From assembly GCA_905214625.1 (NCBI GenBank), contig CAJMMQ010000030.1, forward strand, positions 1-15,792: a DNA stretch of 15,792 bases, read 5' to 3'. Within the stretch, counting starts at the first letter, position 1; each line of letters begins with the position of its first letter. Below are positions 8,448 through 15,292 of this stretch, in pieces. Under the pieces are notes generated by a model that made no database searches, was not told where the DNA came from, and saw only the letters and a list, made by a program, of their open reading frames with translations. Position numbers and translations under genes: made by a program. Source of the DNA: an uncultured bacterium. Lineage in GTDB: Bacteria > Bacteroidota > Bacteroidia > Bacteroidales > Bacteroidaceae.

Positions 8448-8487
8448 AAAAAAAAGAAACGCACATGCCATATAAGGGCAGATGCGT
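8448..8487 (-). terminator. Terminator of the yceD-rpmF-fabH operon
   Basis: On the minus strand ACGCATCTGCC (8487-8477) pairs with GGCATGTGCGT (8469-8459) around a 7-base loop, with one wobble and one mismatch. The run TTTCTTTTTTTT follows. It lies 30 bases after the fabH stop and is a standard intrinsic terminator. Confidence 0.8.
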
Positions 8488-8516
8488 CGTCTTTTTATCT
8501 GATATTATCTTTCTGT

Positions 8517-9533
8517 CTATTTTCCGACAAAGTCTGATCCGTCGTAAGCCCACTTGTAGTAAGAAGCTCCGTGAACGAATCCGGCGCCGAATGCCGTCAT
8601 GATGAGGTTGTCGCCCTTCTTGAGCAGATGCTCGTTCTCCCAGATTGCGAGCGGAATAGTAGCCGCACTGGTGTTACCGAAGTGCTCAATGTTGACCATA
8701 ACCTGCTCCATGGGCAGCTCAAGACGCTTGGCCACAGCCTCGATGATGCGGATGTTGGCCTGATGAGGAACCACAAAGCGGATGTTGTCCTTGTTGAGGT
8801 TGTTGCGTTCTGCTATAAGTGCGCAGTCGTCGCTCATGCTTGTAACGGCATAGCGGAACACTGTGCGTCCCTCCTGATAGAGGTAATGCAGACGGTGGTC
8901 GACCGTGAAGTGTGACGGAGGACATACCGAACCGCCGGCCTTAAGATGGAGGAAGGGAAGTCCCTTTCCGTCGGCACGGAAGTAAGAGTCCATCGCACCG
9001 ATGTTCTGCTCAGTTGTGCCTTCTACGAGAACCGCTGCCGCACCGTCGCCGAAGAGAGGGCATGTGCTGCGGTCTTTATAGTCGACAACTGACGACATCT
9101 TGTCGGCTCCGATTACTATTATCCTCTTGTAGCGTCCGCTCTGTATCATCGACGTTGCCACGTCGAACGAATAGAGGAAACCGCAACAAGCAGCCCAAAA
9201 GTCGAAAGCAAACGCGTTTTTCAGTCCCAGCTTGCCTATAACGATAGATGCTGTTGACGGAAAAGCATAATCGGCTGTCGAGGTGGAAACGATGACAGCA
9301 TCGATGGTATCGGGGTCGACGCCCGTTTTCTTAAGGAGCTGCTTTGCAGCCTTGCGCGCCATGTATGACGTGCCGAGGCCTTCCTCGGTGAGGATGCGGC
9401 GCTCCTTGATGCCGACACGCGTCATAATCCACTCATCGTTGGTGTCTACCATTCTTGACAGTTCCTCATTGTTGAGGACATAGTCAGGAACGTAACCGCC
9501 GATTCCTGTGATTATTGCGTTTATTTTCTCCAT
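8517..9533 (-). CDS. fabH: 3-oxoacyl-ACP synthase III (FabH)
   Basis: FabH condenses acetyl-CoA or another short acyl-CoA with malonyl-ACP to start type II fatty acid synthesis. The 338-residue length is normal for the thiolase-fold enzyme. The catalytic triad is complete: C116 in AACCGF, H257 in VPHQAN and N287 in HFGNTSAA. Other family signatures are TNDEWI (31-36) and DGAAAVLV (163-170). The residue after the active Cys is a second Cys where many FabH enzymes have Ser. Substrate preference (acetyl or branched acyl-CoA) cannot be read from the sequence. Its ATG overlaps the stop codon of rpmF by one base, which implies translational coupling, and a terminator follows the gene. Confidence 0.97.
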   Translation of the reverse strand: MEKINAIITGIGGYVPDYVLNNEELSRMVDTNDEWIMTRVGIKERRILTEEGLGTSYMARKAAKQLLKKTGVDPDTIDAVIVSTSTADYAFPSTASIVIGKLGLKNAFAFDFWAACCGFLYSFDVATSMIQSGRYKRIIVIGADKMSSVVDYKDRSTCPLFGDGAAAVLVEGTTEQNIGAMDSYFRADGKGLPFLHLKAGGSVCPPSHFTVDHRLHYLYQEGRTVFRYAVTSMSDDCALIAERNNLNKDNIRFVVPHQANIRIIEAVAKRLELPMEQVMVNIEHFGNTSAATIPLAIWENEHLLKKGDNLIMTAFGAGFVHGASYYKWAYDGSDFVGK

Positions 9534-9718
9534 TATTCAGCTGTTTCCTTTACAATAGCGATCTTACCTCTGTAGTAACCGCATGTCGGGCAAACTGTGT
9601 GATAAATATGATAAGCGCCGCAGTTAGGGCATACTGCCAGTGTAGGAGCTACAGCCTTGTCATGAGTTCTTCTTTTAAGTGTACGTGTCTTTGACTGTCT
9701 TCTTTTAGGATGTGCCAT
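9533..9718 (-). CDS. rpmF: 50S ribosomal protein L32
   Basis: A 61-residue basic protein that starts with the L32 signature MAHPKRRQSKTRT. A zinc-ribbon follows with C30, C33, C43 and C46 all present, so this is the zinc-binding form. It lies 6 bases after yceD and overlaps fabH by one base. The order yceD-rpmF followed by fatty-acid genes is widely conserved in bacteria and links ribosome production with lipid synthesis. Confidence 0.98.
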   Translation of the reverse strand: MAHPKRRQSKTRTLKRRTHDKAVAPTLAVCPNCGAYHIYHTVCPTCGYYRGKIAIVKETAE

Positions 9719-9724
9719 TTTCTT

Positions 9725-10258
9725 TTAATCTTTAATTATTGTTTTTAATTTTTCTAATTCACTCCAACGCGGGTCCACGGGCTTCTCCTCATCGCCATCA
9801 CTGCTTCGGGCAGCTGAATGCTCTTCGAGAGCTTTTATCATCGCAGGGTTGCATTTTCCAGGTGCATGCACATGCTTAATGGGTATGCTGAGGGCTATGA
9901 ACTCGTATATAAACCATGAAACGTCGAGCACGCCTTCGTCGCGCTCTACCGTTATGAGGTCGTCGTCTTCTGAATATTCTTCTCCAAACTTCACCGTAAG
10001 CCTGTTGTCAGAGCTTACGGGCTGCTCCATGTCGTCGAGACAGATGTCGCACGGAACATTTACTGTGCCTTCTGAATGGAATGTGAGCTCAAAATATTCT
10101 GACGTGCGCTGAACTCTCAGCTCCACCTCTACAGCTCCGTTCCTTATCTCAGGACCGTCTACAGCCTCAAAATAAGCATTGTCGAGGTCGTACTTAAAGA
10201 TGGTTTCGCCTTCCTTAAGACCTTTCAAATCAATTTTAAAAGACTCTAAACTGCACAT
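9725..10258 (-). CDS. YceD/DUF177 family protein
   Basis: A 177-residue member of the DUF177 (YceD) family, whose genes sit directly before rpmF in many bacteria and whose products are linked to 23S rRNA and ribosome maturation. The C-x2-C motif is at C70 and C73 (CDIC). The downstream PIKHVHAPGKC segment (126-136) and the C-terminal DPRWSELEKL (162-171) are typical of Bacteroidetes members. It is the first gene of the operon with rpmF and fabH, and its ATG lies about 80 bases from a predicted transcription start. The precise biochemical role of the family is not settled. Confidence 0.93.
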   Translation of the reverse strand: MCSLESFKIDLKGLKEGETIFKYDLDNAYFEAVDGPEIRNGAVEVELRVQRTSEYFELTFHSEGTVNVPCDICLDDMEQPVSSDNRLTVKFGEEYSEDDDLITVERDEGVLDVSWFIYEFIALSIPIKHVHAPGKCNPAMIKALEEHSAARSSDGDEEKPVDPRWSELEKLKTIIKD

Positions 10259-10346
10259 TTCTTGATGAATAAAATAAATGGCTTCATGCGCACGGAATTA
10301 CAGCAGCACCCCGGGTGCCTCTTCCACACGCATCGCCTTTGGGCTG

Positions 10347-10354
10347 CAAAGTTA
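10347..10354 (-). promoter_or_regulatory. Likely -7 element of the yceD-rpmF-fabH operon
   Basis: TAACTTTG on the minus strand is a full match to TAnnTTTG. The only TTG-like partner, at 10380-10382, is 25 bases away, further than the usual 19-21, so the -33 side is weak. Transcription would start near 10340, about 80 bases before the yceD ATG. Confidence 0.45.
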
Positions 10355-10585
10355 CAAATTATTTTTTATTATCGCATTACAAAAAGCGAAAATTTCATGT
10401 ATTTGTGGACTAAAGTGGCATTGTTTCACCATGTTAGCGGCTTTATCGGGTGATTACGCTATTGCCGGGAGCCTTTCACGAAGGTTATTACGGCATAATA
10501 TTTCGCCGCCCGGTCTGGCTTCGGGGATAAGGTCATACACTGATTTTGACGTTCAAGGGCATGGCTTGCATCACCGTACACGGGC

Positions 10586-10617
10586 ATAATACCGTGCTCC
10601 GGCATGCACGGTATTAT
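10586..10617. repeat. 12-bp perfect inverted repeat
   Basis: ATAATACCGTGC (10586-10597) and GCACGGTATTAT (10606-10617) are exact reverse complements separated by 8 bases. No T-run follows on either strand, so it is not an ordinary terminator. Confidence 0.85.
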
Positions 10618-10781
10618 ACCTACGTTCAGACATTATCCCCAACAGGTCATTGAGATTACATGCCTGCCGTGCGGCCTCCACAATCATTGCACGAGCCTTA
10701 CCGACAAGCCTTTTTGCCCGTTTCAGTAAGCGTGGGGCAGTTGTTTCAGCCTGTCCGCGCAACACCCTGTATATCAACGCT

Positions 10782-10849
10782 TTGCGAAAGGCCGTCTTTT
10801 ACACGCTAAAACATGGCCTTTTACACGCTGAAAGGTGGCCTTTCGCAAT
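10782..10849. repeat. Nested inverted and direct repeats
   Basis: TTGCGAAAGGCC (10782-10793) and GGCCTTTCGCAA (10838-10849) are exact reverse complements. Between them CTTTTACACGCT occurs twice (10796-10807 and 10818-10829), with a 22-base period, each time followed by an A-rich stretch and GGCC. A degenerate further unit (ACCTTTTGG) lies at about 10859-10867. Confidence 0.8.
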
Positions 10850-10998
10850 GCAAAAGACCACCTTTTGGAAAAACGGCGGGCATCTGTCGCCCTGACTGTC
10901 GGCTCTGCACGCCTTTATGAGCCTGTGGCGTGAGGCAACAAAAGTACATTTATCTTATGCCTGCCGCGGCATTTCCGGGCAAGCTATATGCAGCTGCT

Positions 10999-12612
10999 TT
11001 ATTTCTTGGTGCTTACCACAATGGCACCGTTCTTGGCCTGCTCGCCAAACTTTTCAACGGCAGACTTGTCTTTAAACACCTCTATGCTCTTTATGTTGTC
11101 TGCGCTTATCTTTTTCAGTTCGGCGGCACCAACGTGCACACCGTCTACAACATAATATACGTCATCGCTAAAGGCAACATTGCTGCTTGCCTCTGCCTGA
11201 ATACTGATTTTAGATCCGCCATCGGCACGGAAATTTATGGGCAATGTGTAGCGCACGTTTACAGCCTCGCCACTCTGATAGCCCGGCACCCATTTAGGCA
11301 TGGCTGCAACCACCCTGACAGCCTCGGCGTCGAGCTCCTGACTGACGCTCTTTACGGGCTTGATATCTCTCACGGTGCCGTCTTTGCCTACAACAAACTG
11401 CACAATAACCCTACCCTCTATTCCGGCTTTGGCAGCTTCGGCAGGATATTTTATATTTTCACGGAGATATGCCATCAGGGCGTTAGTTCCGCCGGGATAC
11501 TGCGGCTGTTCCTCAACAACATCGAACACAGGGGCGCCATCCTTTGAATCGGCTGCGGCAACGCTGCCTACACGGCCTCTAAGGCTGTCGGCGGCAACAG
11601 CCTCTGACGCAACGGCTTCATCCTGCACGCCGCTGGCAACGGCCTCGCCCTGGCTTATTGCCACTGGAGTTGCCGTGCCCGGCATGCTTCTAACAACAGA
11701 ATTTACGAGAGCATTGCTGTCATGCTCAATCTCTTTACTCAGACTTTCGGCCTTCGGCGTGGCAAAAGCCACTACGGCAACGGCCGCAACGGGAACGGTC
11801 AGCAATATCTTGGCGCGGTTCCACGGGTTAGATTTTTTAGTCAACATCATAGTTATTCGTTTTTTTAGTGAGTTATGATTTAGATTGTTAGCCATACTGA
11901 AGAGCCGTTCGCCCACGGCCTTGCGTATCAGGAGGAGCTGATATCCCGATGCGTCGGCGCCGCTCTTTATCACGGCCTCGTCGGCCTCATATTCGTGTAT
12001 GTTCTGCATTTCGCGGCGCAGCAGCCATGCGGCGGGATTAAACCACTGGAATATCAGCAGCATGTTGCACAGCATTATGTCGAGCGAGTGGCGGCGAGCT
12101 ATATGCGCCTTTTCGTGTATTAGGATTTCACGGCGGCCGCTTTCATAGTCGCTCCTGCTTATCACGATGTTGTTAAACCAGCTGAACGGCGCCACGTCAT
12201 CATCAATCACTACTATCTTTATGCCGTCGGCGGTTATAACAGTGTTTTTTCCCGAGATAAGTCTATGCAGCCTTACGAGCGAGCATATCTCGCCTACAAG
12301 GAACAAGGCCACACCTATTATATATATGGCGAAGAGCACCTGTATGAGCGTAGGGCCCGATGGCGCTGGGCCGTCGTCTACAACGCCTATGGCCAGCAGC
12401 TGCTCTATCTGCACCATTCCGTCGTAAGCCACGGTTGGCTCGTCTACAGATATGTTCACAAACGGCAGCACAAGCGACAGCAGCATAAGCAGCAACAGCG
12501 TGGCGCGGTTGAACGCATGAAACGTGTCGCGGCTAAGCAGCAGCTTGTAAAACAGGTAGAAAGCCGCCAGGCATATCGCCACCTTTATCGAATATATGAA
12601 AAACATTCCCAT
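10999..12612 (-). CDS. BlaR1-like M56 metallopeptidase with TonB C-terminal domain and plug-like tail
   Basis: A 537-residue membrane protein. Hydrophobic segments at about 5-23, 35-53, 88-112 and 266-284 frame a cytosolic gluzincin domain with HEKAH at 166-170 and a downstream EYEADEA (207-213) that probably supplies the third zinc ligand. Family knowledge: M56/BlaR1 proteases relieve repression by cleaving the partner BlaI-type repressor, which is encoded two genes upstream here. Instead of a penicillin-binding sensor, the periplasmic part has an Ala/Val-rich linker (about 295-365), a TonB C-terminal domain (about 370-463, with YPAEA and the GKDGTV turn) and a last segment (485-537) that resembles part of a TonB-dependent receptor plug (VVDG, IEVFKD, NGAIVVSTKK). 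The signal it senses is unknown. It begins 44 bases after the tlpA-like gene stop. Confidence 0.9.
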   Translation of the reverse strand: MGMFFIYSIKVAICLAAFYLFYKLLLSRDTFHAFNRATLLLLMLLSLVLPFVNISVDEPTVAYDGMVQIEQLLAIGVVDDGPAPSGPTLIQVLFAIYIIGVALFLVGEICSLVRLHRLISGKNTVITADGIKIVVIDDDVAPFSWFNNIVISRSDYESGRREILIHEKAHIARRHSLDIMLCNMLLIFQWFNPAAWLLRREMQNIHEYEADEAVIKSGADASGYQLLLIRKAVGERLFSMANNLNHNSLKKRITMMLTKKSNPWNRAKILLTVPVAAVAVVAFATPKAESLSKEIEHDSNALVNSVVRSMPGTATPVAISQGEAVASGVQDEAVASEAVAADSLRGRVGSVAAADSKDGAPVFDVVEEQPQYPGGTNALMAYLRENIKYPAEAAKAGIEGRVIVQFVVGKDGTVRDIKPVKSVSQELDAEAVRVVAAMPKWVPGYQSGEAVNVRYTLPINFRADGGSKISIQAEASSNVAFSDDVYYVVDGVHVGAAELKKISADNIKSIEVFKDKSAVEKFGEQAKNGAIVVSTKK

Positions 12613-12656
12613 GGCATAATCGTTTTTTTATCCGTATTTTTATCCTCAAATCTGTC

Positions 12657-13406
12657 TCAGCGCACGGCCGAAACTTCCTTTATTGCCTCAAGCATGTCGT
12701 GGCGTTTCTGCCCGTTGGTTCCCATGACCAGCTTGCGTACCACTCCGTCTTTGTCTATCAGCACCGTCGTAGGCGTCTGCTGCACCATGAACATCTCCCA
12801 AAGTGTCCTGTCATCAGTAACTTGCGTGAACCTGAAGTCCTGCCGTTCAACAATGTCCTTTATTTCATCAAACGAATTGTACGTCACTGCCAGAAAATTT
12901 ACATCAGGACACTCGTCTTTCCATTTGCTTATCTCGGGCATTTCTCTTATGCACGGTCCGCAGCCTGTGTACCAGAAGTTGAGCACCAGCGCGCGGCCCT
13001 TGGTGGATGCGTTGTCCCACACATGCCCGTCGACATCCTTCACGCTGAACTGTCCTATCGTGTCGCCTTCGGCAATTCTGGTCTTCTTCGGCACGTTGTA
13101 AACCATCTTCATTGCCATAGATTCTCTGACCTGTGCCTGCTCAATCCAGTAGTCGGCGTTGGGCACATCTTCCTTCTTCACGGCATAGCGCTTCGATTCG
13201 TCACTTAGCTTGACGCCCTTTATCGCCATGATTTTGTTGCCGTCCTGGTCCGACAGGATTATTACACCAATCTGTTTTCCGTCAACATCCGACGGCATTT
13301 CGTTAAAGAAGCAGCCGTCTATGAGAAGTTTCGGCAGTTTTCCGCCAGCAAAAGAGTTTATCTGAACGCACAGAACGAGCAACAACACCAGCATCAACTT
13401 CTTCAT
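12657..13406 (-). CDS. TlpA/ResA-like periplasmic thioredoxin
   Basis: A 249-residue exported thiol-disulfide protein. The signal peptide probably ends after residue 20 (INSFA/GG). Residues 21-110 form an N-terminal domain of unclear family. The thioredoxin fold covers about 112-249, with the active site WYTGCGPC (145-152; C149 and C152) and the cis-proline at TP (211-212). The CGPC motif is complete, so redox activity is expected; the partner protein is unknown. The ATG overlaps the blaI-like stop as ATGA, so the two are translationally coupled. Being placed between a repressor and its M56 protease suggests that it acts in, or is an output of, the same circuit. The M56 protein has periplasmic parts with which it could interact, but that is inference. 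Confidence 0.92.
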   Translation of the reverse strand: MKKLMLVLLLVLCVQINSFAGGKLPKLLIDGCFFNEMPSDVDGKQIGVIILSDQDGNKIMAIKGVKLSDESKRYAVKKEDVPNADYWIEQAQVRESMAMKMVYNVPKKTRIAEGDTIGQFSVKDVDGHVWDNASTKGRALVLNFWYTGCGPCIREMPEISKWKDECPDVNFLAVTYNSFDEIKDIVERQDFRFTQVTDDRTLWEMFMVQQTPTTVLIDKDGVVRKLVMGTNGQKRHDMLEAIKEVSAVR

Positions 13407-13768
13407 CTTTTGTTCTCCTCCACCTTTTTTATAAGGTCTTTCAGCTCGTCGAGCGATATTTTCTCTTCGCTGACAAGCGTGGACACCACTCCAAGATACG
13501 ACTTGCCGAAGAATTTGTTTACTACGTTGTTAAGCGAGCCGCGCCTGTAGCCTTCGCGCGATATCTTCGGGAAATATGCGTATGTGCGTGTCTTCAGGTT
13601 GCGGTGAGACAAAAATCCCTTGTCTTCGAGAATATGCACAAGCGTTGAAAGTGTGTTTACGTGCGGTTTCGGGTCGTCATAAAGAGCCTGCAACTCGCGT
13701 ATCTGCATCTCGCCTTTGTCCCAATAATGGTTCATTATCTCTTCTTCTTTGTTTGTCAATGATTTCAT
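13403..13768 (-). CDS. BlaI/MecI/CopY-family transcriptional repressor
   Basis: A 121-residue winged-helix repressor of normal length. The opening LTNKEEEIMNHYWDKGEMQIRE matches the family's first helices. The recognition segment is around HVNTLSTLVHILEDKGFLSH (36-55) and the wing around TRTYAYFP (60-67). The rest is the helical dimerisation part. Family knowledge: such proteins bind palindromes in their own promoter and are removed when the M56 partner is activated. Here an AT-rich palindrome lies exactly between the predicted -33 and -7 elements of its promoter, so autoregulation of blaI-tlpA-blaR1 is very likely. Its regulon need not be beta-lactam resistance: no beta-lactamase gene is present in the window. 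Confidence 0.95.
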   Translation of the reverse strand: MKSLTNKEEEIMNHYWDKGEMQIRELQALYDDPKPHVNTLSTLVHILEDKGFLSHRNLKTRTYAYFPKISREGYRRGSLNNVVNKFFGKSYLGVVSTLVSEEKISLDELKDLIKKVEENKR

Positions 13769-13791
13769 AGCTATTTGTTTTTTGTTTACCG

Positions 13792-13822
13792 CAAAGTAAC
13801 TAAATTATTTAGTCATACGCAA
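13792..13822 (-). promoter_or_regulatory. Promoter of the blaI-tlpA-blaR1-like operon
   Basis: On the minus strand TTG (13822-13820) is followed after 20 bases by TTACTTTG (13799-13792), one mismatch from TAnnTTTG. Transcription would start near 13785, some 17 bases before the blaI-like ATG. Confidence 0.6.
13797..13815. promoter_or_regulatory. Palindromic operator 1 (probable BlaI-type site)
   Basis: TAACTAAATTATTTAGTCA has perfect 7-base arms (ACTAAAT/ATTTAGT) centred on 13806. It lies between the -33 and -7 elements of the promoter and overlaps the -7 box, so a bound repressor would block RNA polymerase. Confidence 0.7.
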
Positions 13823-13859
13823 GATTACCAACGTTAATAAATTTAAATCAGACGTATTT

Positions 13860-13880
13860 TTAACTAAATATATTAGTTAA
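13860..13880. promoter_or_regulatory. Palindromic operator 2
   Basis: Eight-base arms TTAACTAA (13860-13867) and TTAGTTAA (13873-13880) are exact reverse complements around a 5-base AT centre. The core TAACTAA-5-TTAGTTA has the same 19-base layout as operator 1, with its centre 64 bases upstream. Confidence 0.65.
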
Positions 13881-13903
13881 CTAACATACAGACTGGAGTA
13901 TTT

Positions 13904-13922
13904 TAACTAAAAAGAATAGTTA
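13904..13922. promoter_or_regulatory. Palindromic operator 3
   Basis: TAACTA (13904-13909) and TAGTTA (13917-13922) form the same 19-base palindrome, centred 43 bases from operator 2. It is the least symmetric of the three. It lies about 155 bases before the histidine kinase ATG, so a role there cannot be excluded. Confidence 0.5.
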
Positions 13923-13986
13923 TAACATCTTTACATATATAGCCATAATGGCTTATTGTGGGCAACGCAACCAGATAAAATCAGCG

Positions 13987-14023
13987 TTTTTTGTTAAAGC
14001 GGCGGCATCAGGCAATAAGTTTA
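13987..14023 (+). promoter_or_regulatory. Tentative promoter of the histidine kinase gene
   Basis: TTTTTTG ending at 13993 is followed after 22 bases by TAAGTTTA (14016-14023), one mismatch from TAnnTTTG. The spacing is slightly long. It would give a leader of roughly 45 bases before the ATG at 14076. Confidence 0.3.
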
Positions 14024-14075
14024 TTTTAATCAGACGGCAAACAATATTATTATTTTTTAGACGTTATAAAACTAT

Positions 14076-15245
14076 ATGCAGTGGACAGACAGAATAAGAC
14101 AGGTGAAGATAATACTTGTGCTGGCGGCCATAATAATTGCCGTGGCATCGCTTATTGTGTCTAACAATCTGGTAAAAGAACTTGCAGAAGAAGAACACAA
14201 CAAAATGGAAGTGTGGGCTGAGGCCATGCGCTCGCTTAACAAGGCCGACGATAATACAGACCTTAACCTCGTGCTGAAAGTAATAAACGAAAATAACACT
14301 ATACCTGTAATCGTTACCGACTCAAAACGTAACGTACAGATATACAGAAATATAGAACTTAACGGAAAAAACTTTGAAGACAGCATGAAAAATGCTGAAA
14401 TAATAAGTTCAAAGCTTCTTGACAACGGTAAATTTATCAGAATTAATCTTGACGACAGCATTAAAAGCGACTATATCAACGTATGCTACGATGATTCTGT
14501 CATGCTTAAACGCCTGTCAACATATCCTTACATTCAGCTTGGCGTGGTGATGCTCTTTGTTGTTGTAGCAATCTTCGCATTGCTCACATCAAAGAAAGCA
14601 GAGCAAAACAAGGTGTGGGTCGGCCTTTCAAAAGAAACGGCACATCAGCTCGGCACGCCTATATCGAGCCTTATGGCTTGGACTGAGATACTAAAAGAAA
14701 ACTATCCTGAAGACGAGCTGATACCCGAAATGGATAAAGACGTGAAGCGACTTGAACTTATCGCCGAGCGTTTCTCTAAGATTGGTTCTCTGCCCGAGCC
14801 TGTGCCTTCAAGTCTTATGAATGTCATGAGCCATGTAATCGATTACATGGACCGGCGCACTTCGTCAAAGGTAACCTTCATAAAAGAGTTTCCCGAAAAC
14901 GACATAACGGTAAGAATAAACAGCTCGCTCTTTGAATGGGTAATCGAAAACCTGTGTAAAAATGCAGTAGATGCAATGGAAGGATGCGGCACGATAACGC
15001 TGCACGTCGAGGAAACGGCATCAAGGGTAATCATTGAAGTAAGCGACACAGGTAAAGGTATAAAGAAAAAGAATATAAGGAATGTATTCAAGCCCGGATT
15101 CACAACAAAAAAACGCGGCTGGGGCTTGGGTCTGTCGTTGGCAAAAAGAATTGTTGAGGAATATCACAAAGGCAAAATATACGTGAAGAACTCGGAAATA
15201 GGCAAAGGCACAACGTTCAGGATAGAACTGACAAAGCGTGTATGA
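14076..15245 (+). CDS. Membrane sensor histidine kinase
   Basis: A 389-residue histidine kinase. Two transmembrane segments (about 9-29 and 151-171) enclose a periplasmic sensor of about 120 residues with no family I can name. The DHp helix carries the H-box KETAHQLGTP with the phospho-acceptor H190. The ATPase domain shows an N-box (IENLCKNAVDAM, 290-301), G1 (DTGKGI, 324-329), F-box (FKPGFTTK, 338-345) and G2 (RGWGLGL, 347-353), all intact. No HAMP domain is evident between TM2 and the H-box. No response regulator is encoded next to it, so it is an orphan within this window; the gene downstream on the same strand is absent and the next feature is an rRNA operon running the other way. The signal and partner are unknown. 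Confidence 0.95.
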   Translation: MQWTDRIRQVKIILVLAAIIIAVASLIVSNNLVKELAEEEHNKMEVWAEAMRSLNKADDNTDLNLVLKVINENNTIPVIVTDSKRNVQIYRNIELNGKNFEDSMKNAEIISSKLLDNGKFIRINLDDSIKSDYINVCYDDSVMLKRLSTYPYIQLGVVMLFVVVAIFALLTSKKAEQNKVWVGLSKETAHQLGTPISSLMAWTEILKENYPEDELIPEMDKDVKRLELIAERFSKIGSLPEPVPSSLMNVMSHVIDYMDRRTSSKVTFIKEFPENDITVRINSSLFEWVIENLCKNAVDAMEGCGTITLHVEETASRVIIEVSDTGKGIKKKNIRNVFKPGFTTKKRGWGLGLSLAKRIVEEYHKGKIYVKNSEIGKGTTFRIELTKRV

Positions 15246-15264
15246 GATCATTTTAGTGCATTAT

Positions 15265-15292
15265 CTGTAGGGAACAACTGTTCCGCCTACAG
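15265..15292 (+). terminator. Hairpin after the histidine kinase gene
   Basis: CTGTAGG and CCTACAG (7 bp) enclose an inner GAAC/GTTC helix, starting 20 bases after the stop codon. There is no T-run directly after it, so it may stabilise the transcript end rather than terminate by itself. Confidence 0.4.

Larger units (their letters stand above)
8208..8516. other. Intergenic region between SIMPL gene and fabH
   Basis: About 310 bases without a convincing gene. The right half carries the fabH terminator and a separate 15-base-pair perfect hairpin, each listed on its own. The left half (8208-8390) presumably holds the promoter of the SIMPL gene; the closest candidate, TACATTTA on the minus strand near 8235-8242, is a poor match without a -33 partner. 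Confidence 0.6.
10259..10998. other. 740-base intergenic region rich in hairpins and short repeats
   Basis: No reading frame here is convincing. Short open frames on both strands lack a recognisable product, and the longest (10278-10589, +) overlaps the yceD promoter. The region contains the yceD promoter, a 12-bp perfect hairpin (10586-10617), and a repeat cluster at 10782-10849 made of a 12-bp inverted repeat around two direct repeats. A TACTTTTG box on the minus strand (10946-10939) might start a transcript across the region, but no -33 element accompanies it. A structured noncoding RNA or a dispersed genomic repeat is possible; I could not match it to RNase P RNA, tmRNA or SRP RNA. Confidence 0.6.

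Noticed and set aside
10571..10777. Minus-strand frame of 68 codons in the repeat-rich region
   Set aside because: It is built partly from the inverted repeat at 10586-10617 and has no identifiable product. A repeat element explains it better, though a tiny gene is not excluded.
12265..13101. Plus-strand frame of 278 codons opposite the M56 and thioredoxin genes
   Set aside because: It spans two well-supported genes on the other strand and the spacer between them, with low-complexity translation.
10999..13768. Classical beta-lactam resistance operon
   Set aside because: There is no penicillin-binding domain in the M56 protein and no beta-lactamase gene in the window, so resistance cannot be claimed from the BlaI/BlaR1 names.
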